Part shown: positions 8,750 through 16,871 of the stretch, piece after piece
How the letters are laid out: each line of letters opens with the position of its first letter
Numbering within the stretch: the stretch's first letter is position 1
Source: Crocinitomicaceae bacterium
Lineage (GTDB): Bacteria; Bacteroidota; Bacteroidia; Flavobacteriales_D; Crocinitomicaceae
Length of the DNA stretch: 64,000 nt
Reading direction: 5' to 3'
Assembly (NCBI GenBank): GCA_024643555.1
Contig: JAHEMQ010000001.1
Location: 1-64,000, forward strand
Notes under the pieces: model-generated
Seen by the model: the letters and a program-made list of their open reading frames with translations, nothing else
What the model was told of the DNA's origin: nothing
Database searches by the model: none
Made by a program: the position numbers and the translations under genes

Positions 8750-9619
8750 ATGTATTTTATAGTAGAAAGTGGTTCAACCAAAAGCGATTGGGTTTTAGTT
8801 GATAGCAAAAATAACCAAAGTTTTTATTCGACAATGGGCTTCAATCCATATTTTCATTCATCGGATTTGATTGAAAACGAATTAAAGAAGCATGTAGATA
8901 TCCTAGCCGTAGCAGATGACGTTCAAGGAGTTTATTTTTATGGAGCTGGCTGTTCAAGTGATGAAATGAATCAAATTGTTGAAAAAGGTTTGAAACAAAT
9001 TTTTAGAAACGCAAACGTAGTAGTGGATCACGATTTATTGGCTTGTGCCTATGCTACTTATTCTGGTAAGCCTGGAATTTCGTGCATCATTGGGACAGGA
9101 TCAAATTCTTGTTTATTTGATGGGAAAGAATTAACGGAAGTAGTTCCTGCCTTGGGGTATATTCTAGGGGACGAGGGAAGTGGTAGTTATTTTGGAAAAC
9201 AATTGCTAAGTAACTTTTTGTATCACAAACTTCCAGTCCATGTCGAAGCAGATTTCATCGCAACATATCAGTTGGACAAAGATCAGATTGTGAACCACGT
9301 GTACCGTGAACCAAATGCAAACGTATACATTGCTTCTTTCATGCCCTTTATTGCCAAACACAAGGACGAACCGTTTTTCAGCGAAATGATGTACCAAGGA
9401 TTTAAAAAATTCATGGAAGTGCATGTGTGTTGCTACGAAAACTATCGAGATACAGAAGTACATTTTGTTGGTTCCTTATCAAAAATATTTGAAGCTGAAT
9501 TGAATAAAGCAGCAAGGGAGTTGGGTGTTTCGATTACTTCGATTATTCAAAAACCTGTAACTGGACTTGTGAATTACCATCTGAACTATATATTGAACCT
9601 TCAAACTGTGAAATCATGA
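8750..9619 (+). CDS. BadF/BadG-type sugar kinase (N-acetylglucosamine kinase-like)
   Basis: A 289-residue ASKHA-fold ATPase. The phosphate-1 motif is ESGSTKSDW (6-14), the catalytic Asp is likely D94 in VDHDLLACA, phosphate-2 is IGTGSNS (114-120), and GDEGSG (140-145) follows. Relatives in this phylum are called N-acetylglucosamine kinases. As the first gene of an operon whose other enzymes release glucose from maltose, it may phosphorylate glucose. That is inference from context. It overlaps the next gene by four bases (ATGA). Confidence 0.85.
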   Translation: MYFIVESGSTKSDWVLVDSKNNQSFYSTMGFNPYFHSSDLIENELKKHVDILAVADDVQGVYFYGAGCSSDEMNQIVEKGLKQIFRNANVVVDHDLLACAYATYSGKPGISCIIGTGSNSCLFDGKELTEVVPALGYILGDEGSGSYFGKQLLSNFLYHKLPVHVEADFIATYQLDKDQIVNHVYREPNANVYIASFMPFIAKHKDEPFFSEMMYQGFKKFMEVHVCCYENYRDTEVHFVGSLSKIFEAELNKAARELGVSITSIIQKPVTGLVNYHLNYILNLQTVKS

Positions 9620-10938
9620 TCAAATCAATTCTTTTAACTGCCTTGTTGTTTTTTGCCTTAGCTTCATCGGCTCAACGAAATACGCCAGATTGGGCTCAGA
9701 ATGCGACCATTTACGAAATTAATGTGCGACAATTTTCCAAAGATGGAACATTTGCCCAAGTTTCGAAACAACTGCCTCGCTTGAAGGCAATGGGAGTGGA
9801 CATCATTTGGTTAATGCCGATTCATCCGATTGGGGTAAAAAATAGAAAAGGATCTTTGGGAAGTTATTACGCTGTTCAGGATTACAAAGGTGTGAATCGC
9901 GAATTTGGAAACATGGATGATTTTAAATCTTTGGTGAACAAAGCACACGAATTGGGAATGTATGTCATCATTGATTGGGTTGCGAATCACTCTTCTCCAG
10001 ATAACATTTGGATCGAAGAAGGACATTTAGACTGGTACACCTTGGATTCTACAGGAAATGTTCAACCGACTATCGGAACCGATTGGTGGGATGTGGCTGA
10101 TTTGAATTATGACAATCCTGCCATGCGTTCGGAAATGATTAAATCAATGAAATATTGGCTGACAGATGCAAACATTGATGGATTCCGTTGCGATGTTGCT
10201 GGGTGGGTTCCACTTGACTTCTGGGTAGAGGCACGAAACGAATTGCAAAGTGTGAAACCTATTTTCATGTTGGCAGAGGCGGAGGAAATTCCTTTGCATG
10301 AGGCCTTCGAAATGACGTATGGATGGGAATTTCATCACATTATGAACGATGTGGCAAAAGGGAAAAAAGATGCGACTGCGGTTCGCACTTTTATGGAAAC
10401 GAATAAATATCCGGGAAGTGCATTCCGAATGAATTTTACCTCGAATCACGATGAAAATTCTTGGAATGGAACGGAAATGGAACGAATGGGAGATGCGCGC
10501 TTTGCAATGGCTGTTCTTGCTAGTACAATCGACGGAATGCCTTTAGTCTATAATGGACAAGAAACTTCCTTAGATCGACGTTTGAAATTCTTCGATAAAG
10601 ATAGCATCGAATGGAAAAAAATGGACCTTGTTCCTTTCTATACTAAACTTTTGCATTTGCACCAGACGAATGAAGCGCTATGGGTGCGTGACGGGAGCAA
10701 TCGTGCGCAGTTTATCTCGACATCAAATCCAAAAGAACAATTGGTTTACGTGCGTGAATCAAATGGACATCAAGTCATTACGGTGTTAAACTTATCAAAT
10801 AAAAAGGCTGAGTTTAACTATAATTCAAAATCAATTTCTGGTGAGTATACGGATTTATTTACCGGAAAGAAGAAAGCTTTGAATAATTCAAACACGGTTT
10901 CCCTAGGACCTTGGGGATATCAAGTATTCTACAAGTAA
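9616..10938 (+). CDS. Exported GH13-family alpha-amylase-type hydrolase
   Basis: A 440-residue alpha-glucan hydrolase with a signal peptide (residues 1-19, ASSAQ junction), probably periplasmic. All four GH13 signatures are visible: DWVANH (120-125), GFRCDVA with nucleophile D193, general acid E221 in MLAEAEE, and SNHDE with the transition-state stabiliser D279. A short beta domain follows from about residue 360. It would shorten malto-oligosaccharides before uptake by the downstream MFS transporter. No starch-binding module or T9SS domain is seen. Confidence 0.92.
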   Translation: MIKSILLTALLFFALASSAQRNTPDWAQNATIYEINVRQFSKDGTFAQVSKQLPRLKAMGVDIIWLMPIHPIGVKNRKGSLGSYYAVQDYKGVNREFGNMDDFKSLVNKAHELGMYVIIDWVANHSSPDNIWIEEGHLDWYTLDSTGNVQPTIGTDWWDVADLNYDNPAMRSEMIKSMKYWLTDANIDGFRCDVAGWVPLDFWVEARNELQSVKPIFMLAEAEEIPLHEAFEMTYGWEFHHIMNDVAKGKKDATAVRTFMETNKYPGSAFRMNFTSNHDENSWNGTEMERMGDARFAMAVLASTIDGMPLVYNGQETSLDRRLKFFDKDSIEWKKMDLVPFYTKLLHLHQTNEALWVRDGSNRAQFISTSNPKEQLVYVRESNGHQVITVLNLSNKKAEFNYNSKSISGEYTDLFTGKKKALNNSNTVSLGPWGYQVFYK

Positions 10939-10961
10939 GGACGCTACTAAAAACTTAAACC

Positions 10962-12278
10962 ATGACTAGTACGAAACCAAACTTATCTTTTTGGCAAATC
11001 TGGAACATGAGTTTCGGATTCATGGGGATCCAATTCGGATGGGGACTCCAAATGGCCAATATGAGCTCTATTTATGAAAATTTAGGAGCAAAACCAGAGG
11101 ATATTCCGGCATTATGGCTTGCGGCTCCCTTAACAGGTTTGCTTGTTCAACCCATTATTGGTTACTTGAGTGACCGAACGTGGCATCCTGTTCTTGGTAG
11201 GCGACGTCCGTTTTTCTTAATTGGGGCCATACTCAGTTCCCTTTGTTTATTTATCATGCCCAATGCATCTGCTTTGTGGATGGCGGCAGGACTTCTGTGG
11301 GTGTTGGATTCCTCGATCAACATCAGTATGGAGCCTTTTCGTGCCTTTGTCGCTGATAAACTACCTGAAAATCAACGTACTGTCGGATTCTCGATGCAAA
11401 GTTTTTTTATTGGAGTGGGAGCAACCATTGCCAGTGCCTTACCATGGATTTTTACACATGTTTTTCAGGTGAATTCAACAGCGGCACACGGACATGTAGC
11501 GGATAATGTCAAGTGGTCCTTTTACATTGGTGGTGTGGCATTTCTAGGAGCGGTTTTATATACTGTTTTCACGACGAAAGAGTATCCACCAACAGAAGAA
11601 GAACTGGCAACAAAAAAAATAGAAAAGAAAGGATTTTTAGCCGGTTTCGATGAAATCATTCTTGCGATTGTGAACATGCCTAAGCGTATGCGACAATTGG
11701 CGCTCATTCAATTCATTACCTGGCCAGGATTATTTTTGATGTGGTTTTATTACACACCAACAGTGGCCAATGATATTTTTGGAGGTGAGGCTGGATCAAG
11801 GGCATACGCAGATGGTCAGAATTTTGCCGGACTCACATATTCTTTCGAGAACGTGATCACTTTCCTTTTCGCGCTTTTACTACCTGTTTTGGCAGCGAAA
11901 TTCGGTAAAAAGTGGACGCATTTTATTTGTTTGTTGATCGGTGGAATAGGATTAATTTCCATTAACTTGATTCATGGTTCGGATGACAGTCTCGGTTTGT
12001 TTGTCATCATGGGTCTGGTGGGTATCGCGTGGAGCAGTATTTTATCCATGCCTTATGCCATGCTTGCTGATTGCCTTCCTGAAAACAAAATTGGTATTTA
12101 CATGGGGATTTTCAATTTCTTCATTGTATTACCTGAAATCATCGCGTCTTTATTTTTTGGAAAAGTGATGGAAAATGTATTGGATGGTTCGCGCATTGCG
12201 GCTGTTACCATTGGTGGATGTTTGTTGATTTTAGCTGGGATTTTAACCCTGAGAATCAAAGAGGAAAAGATAGCGTAA
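10962..12278 (+). CDS. MFS sugar transporter, SLC45/GPH-like
   Basis: A 438-residue inner-membrane protein with about 12 hydrophobic helices. The loop motif LSDRTWHPVLGRRRPFF (69-85) is typical of bacterial and eukaryotic SLC45 disaccharide carriers. Its place between the amylase and the maltose phosphorylase genes points to import of maltose or a similar glucoside. One base separates its stop from the next start. No SusC/SusD pair lies in this window, so passage through the outer membrane is unexplained here. Confidence 0.88.
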   Translation: MTSTKPNLSFWQIWNMSFGFMGIQFGWGLQMANMSSIYENLGAKPEDIPALWLAAPLTGLLVQPIIGYLSDRTWHPVLGRRRPFFLIGAILSSLCLFIMPNASALWMAAGLLWVLDSSINISMEPFRAFVADKLPENQRTVGFSMQSFFIGVGATIASALPWIFTHVFQVNSTAAHGHVADNVKWSFYIGGVAFLGAVLYTVFTTKEYPPTEEELATKKIEKKGFLAGFDEIILAIVNMPKRMRQLALIQFITWPGLFLMWFYYTPTVANDIFGGEAGSRAYADGQNFAGLTYSFENVITFLFALLLPVLAAKFGKKWTHFICLLIGGIGLISINLIHGSDDSLGLFVIMGLVGIAWSSILSMPYAMLADCLPENKIGIYMGIFNFFIVLPEIIASLFFGKVMENVLDGSRIAAVTIGGCLLILAGILTLRIKEEKIA

Positions 12279-12279
12279 C

Positions 12280-12918
12280 ATGATAAAAGGATTAATTTTT
12301 GATTTAGATGGTGTCATTGTCACAACGGAACACAACCACTTCATCGCTTGGCAACGAACCGCAAATTCCTTGGGAATTGACTTTCAAGAAGAACACAATG
12401 AACTACTGAAGGGAGTCAGTCGTGCTGACTCCTTGAAGAAAATTCTTGAACTCGGCGCAAAAACGATTACAAACGATGAGTTTGAAGCCTTGTTGAAAAG
12501 TAAAAATGATTTTTATGTCGATTCCATTCAGGAATTGAATCAACGTGATTTGCTACCAGGAGTGCTGGATTTATTGATGGAGGCCAAAGGTAAAGGCATT
12601 AAACTAGCAATTGGTTCCTCCAGTAAAAACGCAAATTTCATACTGAAATTGTTGAAAATTGATCACCTTTTTGATGTGGTCATCGATGGCAACGGTGTGG
12701 AATTTCCAAAGCCACATCCCGAAGTATTTTTAAATGGAGCGAAAGCCATAGGATTAATGCCCTCTGAATGCATCGTGTTTGAAGATGCCGCAAGTGGAAT
12801 AGCTGCAGCGAAAGCAGGTGGATTCCATGCGTTTGCCGTTGGAAATCCAAACATCGCTGAGTTGGCGGACACCTATTTGAATGATTTAACCGAATTTAGT
12901 TTAGAAGCGTATGCGTAA
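12280..12918 (+). CDS. pgmB: Beta-phosphoglucomutase
   Basis: A 212-residue HAD-superfamily mutase converting beta-glucose-1-phosphate to glucose-6-phosphate. Motif I is FDLDG with nucleophile D8 and acid/base D10. A helical cap follows (AWQRTANSLGIDF, GVSRADSLKKIL), then motif II at IGSSSKN and motif IV at FEDAASGI. The cap motif and the neighbouring GH65 gene separate it from plain phosphatases. It overlaps the GH65 gene by eight bases, so the two consecutive enzymes are probably made together. Confidence 0.93.
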   Translation: MIKGLIFDLDGVIVTTEHNHFIAWQRTANSLGIDFQEEHNELLKGVSRADSLKKILELGAKTITNDEFEALLKSKNDFYVDSIQELNQRDLLPGVLDLLMEAKGKGIKLAIGSSSKNANFILKLLKIDHLFDVVIDGNGVEFPKPHPEVFLNGAKAIGLMPSECIVFEDAASGIAAAKAGGFHAFAVGNPNIAELADTYLNDLTEFSLEAYA

Positions 12919-15190
12919 TTTGTTTGAAATTGATGCTTGGAAAATAATTGAAAATAAGTTTGATTCAAGCAAACAAAAACAAGCGGAAAGTATTTTTAGT
13001 ATTGGTAATGGGTCCTTCGGACAGCGTGCCAATTTTGAAGAGCAATTTACAGGTGATACCTTACAAGGGAGTTATGTGGGTGGAGTCTATTATCCGGACA
13101 AAACACGCGTGGGTTGGTGGAAAAATGGATATCCAGAGTATTTTGCGAAAGTACTTAACTCCTGTAATTGGATTGGGATTAACATTGAAGTGGATGGCAT
13201 CCAAGTGGACTTGAATACTTGTGAGGTGAAATCTTTTCACCGTGAATTAGATATGCAACGAGGTATACTTAGCCGTCAGTTTAAAGTGAAATTGTCCAAC
13301 GGAAAAGAGTTAGAAGTTCATTCCATTCGTTTTTGCTCCATGGCGAAAGAAGAAATTGCTGCGATTTCCTATACCGTTACCCCATTGAATTTTAGTGGAA
13401 ATGTGAAGTTTACACCGTATCTCGACGGAAAGGTAAGTAACCACGACGCGAACTATGATGAATTTTTCTGGATCGAAGACAGTAGGAAAGTAGATGCGCA
13501 AAAAGGGATCATCTGCGGAAGAACCAAAAAGACGAATTTTTCAGTGGCAACGGCGATGCGTTTTTCATTTTGGAAAGAATCTGAATTGTTGACCATACAT
13601 CCAAACGTGGCAGAACGCGATTTCTATGTGGAAAACAACTTTGAACATTATTTGGAGAAGGGTACTTCGTACACACTGAAAAAATATGTGGCGATTACCT
13701 CAACAATGAACCATTCGGAATTTGAATTAGCAGCGAAGGCTATTTCACGCGTGCGCGATGCGTATACAGGTGGTTTTGACAAATTACGACATGATCACGA
13801 GCAAGCCTGGTTGAACATTTGGGAAAATGCGGACATTGTTATTGAAGGCGACGTGGCAGCTCAACAAGGAATTCGATTTAATATTTTCCATCTGTATCAA
13901 ACGTATACCGGAAAGAATGCAAAGTTAAACATCGGTCCAAAAGGATTTACAGGTGAAAAATACGGTGGTGCGACTTATTGGGACACGGAAGCATATTGCT
14001 TGCCCTTTTATTTAAAAACGGCAGACCCGAAAATTGCACGTCAATTATTGGTGTATCGTTACCATCATTTGGATAAAGCCATTGAAAACGCAGAAAAACT
14101 GGGATTCAAAGATGGTGCTGCCTTGTATCCGATGGTAACCATGAATGGTGAGGAATGTCACAACGAATGGGAAATTACTTTTGAGGAAATTCACCGAAAT
14201 GGAGCCATTGCTTTTGGTATTTACAATTATGTACGTCACACAGGGGACCGAGAATACATCAAAAAATATGGATTTCCTGTTTTGTTGGGGATTGCGCGAT
14301 TCTGGTCTCAGCGCTTTAATTGGTCCGAAAGTAAAAAGGCCTATGTGATGTTAGGAGTCACTGGTCCCAATGAATACGAGAATAACGTGAACAATAACTG
14401 GTACACCAACTACATTGCAAGATGGTGTATTGATTACTGTTTAAAAATGAATGCTGAAATTGGCGGAACAAATAACAAATTAATGTCTGAAAAAGAAATA
14501 AATGCCTTTCGACACATCGTTGAGAACGTTTATTTCCCAGTTTTGGAAGGAACGAACATTTTCCTTCAGCAAGATGGTTTCATGGACAAAGAGCAACTTT
14601 CCGTTTCCGATTTAGCGTTAAGTGAGCGTCCGATCAACCAACATTGGTCTTGGGATCGCATTCTTCGTTCGATTTTCATTAAACAAGCAGATGTTTTACA
14701 GGGGCTTTACCTATTTGAAGATCATTTTGACTTGGAAACCATTCGCGATAATTTTGATTTCTACGAACCTAAAACGGTTCACGAATCATCATTATCTCCA
14801 TGTGTTCACGTCATATTGGCTGCAAAAATCGGAAACTTAGCGAAGGCCTACGAGTTGTATTTGCGAACATCTCGTTTAGATCTCGATGATTACAATCACG
14901 AGGCGGATGAAGGCTTACACATCACGAGTATGGCAGGAACATGGATGTCTGTTGTTGAAGGAATGGCAGGTGTGCGCGTGCACGAAACTGGACTGGAAAT
15001 CAATCCAACGATTCCAGAAGCATGGGATTCCTATACGTTTAGAATTTTGTATCAGACTGTTCCGTTGGAAGTATCCATAAAAAAGGGACAGGTATCCGTT
15101 AAAAATATCGGTTCAAAGGAAATTACTTGTGCGTTAATGGGGGAGCAAGTTGCTATCCCTTCTGGTGCGCAAATACACAAAGAAATTTAA
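12911..15190 (+). CDS. GH65-family maltose phosphorylase (or related kojibiose/trehalose phosphorylase)
   Basis: A 759-residue cytoplasmic phosphorylase that would split maltose with phosphate into glucose and beta-glucose-1-phosphate. The N-terminal beta-sandwich covers about 1-270 and the (alpha/alpha)6 barrel about 320-690. YWDTEAYCLPF (356-366) and CHNEWEITFEEIHRNG (416-431), with the general acid Glu, are GH65 signatures. YNHEADEGLHITSMAGTW lies near residue 660. No signal peptide is present. Maltose is the best guess given the amylase and pgmB; trehalose and kojibiose enzymes share these motifs. Confidence 0.9.
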   Translation: MRNLFEIDAWKIIENKFDSSKQKQAESIFSIGNGSFGQRANFEEQFTGDTLQGSYVGGVYYPDKTRVGWWKNGYPEYFAKVLNSCNWIGINIEVDGIQVDLNTCEVKSFHRELDMQRGILSRQFKVKLSNGKELEVHSIRFCSMAKEEIAAISYTVTPLNFSGNVKFTPYLDGKVSNHDANYDEFFWIEDSRKVDAQKGIICGRTKKTNFSVATAMRFSFWKESELLTIHPNVAERDFYVENNFEHYLEKGTSYTLKKYVAITSTMNHSEFELAAKAISRVRDAYTGGFDKLRHDHEQAWLNIWENADIVIEGDVAAQQGIRFNIFHLYQTYTGKNAKLNIGPKGFTGEKYGGATYWDTEAYCLPFYLKTADPKIARQLLVYRYHHLDKAIENAEKLGFKDGAALYPMVTMNGEECHNEWEITFEEIHRNGAIAFGIYNYVRHTGDREYIKKYGFPVLLGIARFWSQRFNWSESKKAYVMLGVTGPNEYENNVNNNWYTNYIARWCIDYCLKMNAEIGGTNNKLMSEKEINAFRHIVENVYFPVLEGTNIFLQQDGFMDKEQLSVSDLALSERPINQHWSWDRILRSIFIKQADVLQGLYLFEDHFDLETIRDNFDFYEPKTVHESSLSPCVHVILAAKIGNLAKAYELYLRTSRLDLDDYNHEADEGLHITSMAGTWMSVVEGMAGVRVHETGLEINPTIPEAWDSYTFRILYQTVPLEVSIKKGQVSVKNIGSKEITCALMGEQVAIPSGAQIHKEI

Positions 15191-15205
15191 GAGAAACAAG
15201 GCATT

Positions 15206-15250
15206 AAAAGGTGAGTTACGATGGATCAATCCACATTTAACTCACCTTTT
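15206..15250. terminator. Bidirectional stem-loop between GH65 gene and convergent small gene
   Basis: A 13-base perfect inverted repeat (15206-15218 with 15238-15250) has four T at the end of either arm. The loop holds a second small hairpin (15222-15233). One arm lies in the last codons of the minus-strand gene, whose stop is in the loop. The short T tracts make it a moderate call. Confidence 0.6.
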
Positions 15251-15591
15251 GCATAAGCAAAAAGTTGTTTGCGTTTCGAAACTTCAGACATAAAATATCG
15301 CATTTGTCCTTTCGCTTGAAATCGTTTTTTGTGTTGACCGAATAATAAGATATTCCAAACTTTTCTTCCAAAGGATAATTTTGGCAAATAGTCTTCGTCA
15401 ATCATACCAAGTTCGGACATGGTCTCGTGAATATTGCCTTGTAAACGCATGCTGACAAGCTGTTGGCGGATTTCTTCTGCACGAAGGTTAAATCGGTTCA
15501 GGTGATCTCGATCGAGTGAGGACGCTTTTAAAAGACGTGTAGCCTGAAACTCGATGTCGTTAAATGCTTTGTATAATTCGTCGATTGTCAT
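15226..15591 (-). CDS. Hypothetical 121-residue cytoplasmic protein
   Basis: I do not recognise this protein. It lacks a signal peptide or membrane helix. It is mainly charged and helical (YKAFNDIEFQATRLL, LNRFNLRAEEIRQQL), with a basic middle (GQHKKRFQAKGQMRYF). It is probably the last gene of a minus-strand operon after a lipoprotein and a TlyA-type methyltransferase, 18 bases behind the latter. Its 3' end forms one arm of a terminator. Confidence 0.65.
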   Translation of the reverse strand: MTIDELYKAFNDIEFQATRLLKASSLDRDHLNRFNLRAEEIRQQLVSMRLQGNIHETMSELGMIDEDYLPKLSFGRKVWNILLFGQHKKRFQAKGQMRYFMSEVSKRKQLFAYAKGELNVD

Positions 15592-15609
15592 AATTCGTCA
15601 CAAAGAAAA

Positions 15610-16344
15610 TCATTTCCTTTTAAAATAGCCCAAAAATTCTTTATTTCCATCGCCACCAAGAATCGGAGAGTCGATGTATGCCTTCCATTCTAATTGATTT
15701 CGTGCGCACATTTCTTTCATCGCATCCAGCAACAAGGGGTATTGACGCACATCTTTCACGATTCCACCTTTTGAAAGAAAAGCTCGACCTAATTCGAATT
15801 GTGGTTTGATCAATAATACCACATCTGCATTTGGTTTCAAAAATCCGATGACAAATGGAATGACTTTCTCCAATCCGATAAACGAAACGTCCACAACGAG
15901 TCCGTCTACCTTTTCCGTAATTTGTTTCTCACTTAAATCACGTGCATGTGTTTTTTCTAAATTGATCACACGGGGATCATTTTTTAATTTTTCATGAAGT
16001 TGATTGGTGCCTACATCTACGCCGAAAACCTTCTTCGCCCCTTTGGATAAAAGCACTTCTGTAAATCCGCCAGTACTTGCACCTAAGTCAATGTAGACTT
16101 TGTCTTGACAATTGAATTTCCACTCGTCAATGGCGGCCACTAACTTTAATGCACCTTTGGAAACCCAAGGAATTTCTTCAGATATTAATTCAATTTTGGC
16201 ATCAATCGGAACTTTTTTTCCTGGTTTTGCGATTAATTTTCCGTTGACAAGTACACCAAATTTGGAAATTAATTCCTCCGCACGAACGCGCGAGGAAACC
16301 AATTTACGTTCCATGATGATTTTGTCAATGCGTTCTTCTTCCAT
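15610..16344 (-). CDS. tlyA: TlyA-family rRNA 2'-O-methyltransferase
   Basis: A 244-residue RNA methyltransferase. Residues 1-60 form an S4 RNA-binding domain (RIDKIIMERKLVSSRVRAEELI, VLVNGK). Residues about 75-240 form a FtsJ/RrmJ-like SAM domain, with DLGASTGGFTEVLL near residue 86 and GVDVGTNQL after it. In mycobacteria, TlyA methylates 16S and 23S rRNA at cytidines. The old name hemolysin is misleading. It lies two bases after a small lipoprotein gene. Confidence 0.92.
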   Translation of the reverse strand: MEEERIDKIIMERKLVSSRVRAEELISKFGVLVNGKLIAKPGKKVPIDAKIELISEEIPWVSKGALKLVAAIDEWKFNCQDKVYIDLGASTGGFTEVLLSKGAKKVFGVDVGTNQLHEKLKNDPRVINLEKTHARDLSEKQITEKVDGLVVDVSFIGLEKVIPFVIGFLKPNADVVLLIKPQFELGRAFLSKGGIVKDVRQYPLLLDAMKEMCARNQLEWKAYIDSPILGGDGNKEFLGYFKRK

Positions 16345-16346
16345 GG

Positions 16347-16796
16347 TTATTTGTAGGTATACAAGTAGCGTTCTTTCGCTCCTTCGAATTGTAAGTAAAT
16401 TTCGGATCCAGCTTCTTGTTTATAGGCTAACTCACGGATGTCAAACACCAATGTCTGTTCGAACATCGCGACAGAACTGTCTCCTTTTTTCACTGGGATT
16501 TTTGTCACCGCTAAGCGGATGGAACGAATGGGCGGAAGTGACTTTGAAATATTGGGACTACCACTCAACGCAAAATCGGTGGCAGTTAAAATGGGATGTG
16601 CTTTGACAATGATGTAAAGTTGATTTCCGATAATATTAGCTTGTTGAATTTGAAATAAATCGCCACCCATGTCGAAGGTTTCGGTTTGACGAATGTACGC
16701 TTTCGGAGCATCAGGTTCAGACATAACAGGCGTTTTTGTTTTTTTTAAACTGCCACACGCACTTAAAAAAAGGATAAAAGGTAGTAAATAACGCAT
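16347..16796 (-). CDS. Hypothetical lipoprotein
   Basis: A 149-residue protein of unknown role. The N-terminus MRYLLPFILFLSACGS is a lipoprotein signal with the acylated cysteine at residue 14. The rest is predicted beta-rich and has no motif I know. Its own promoter element (16826-16833) lies 29 bases before the ATG, and it leads the operon with tlyA. Confidence 0.75.
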   Translation of the reverse strand: MRYLLPFILFLSACGSLKKTKTPVMSEPDAPKAYIRQTETFDMGGDLFQIQQANIIGNQLYIIVKAHPILTATDFALSGSPNISKSLPPIRSIRLAVTKIPVKKGDSSVAMFEQTLVFDIRELAYKQEAGSEIYLQFEGAKERYLYTYK

Positions 16797-16825
16797 ATTC
16801 TTTCGTTTTTTGGTTTGCGAGGGGT

Positions 16826-16833
16826 CAAAAATA
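16826..16833 (-). promoter_or_regulatory. -7 promoter element of the lipoprotein-tlyA operon
   Basis: TATTTTTG on the minus strand, 29 bases before the lipoprotein ATG. It lies 22 bases from the opposing rimO element, so the two promoters share a short control region. Confidence 0.5.
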
Positions 16834-16855
16834 ATACCATTTCGCTAAAGAGTCC

Positions 16856-16863
16856 TATTTTTG
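16856..16863 (+). promoter_or_regulatory. -7 promoter element of rimO, fixes the start codon
   Basis: TATTTTTG, eight bases before the ATG at 16872. A longer reading frame from 16815 would place the start upstream of this promoter, so 16872 is preferred. Confidence 0.55.
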
Positions 16864-16871
16864 TGCACGCA

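Noticed and set aside
15610..16344. Annotation of the TlyA gene as a hemolysin.
   Set aside because: S4 plus FtsJ-like SAM domain indicates RNA methylation; the haemolysin name is historical.
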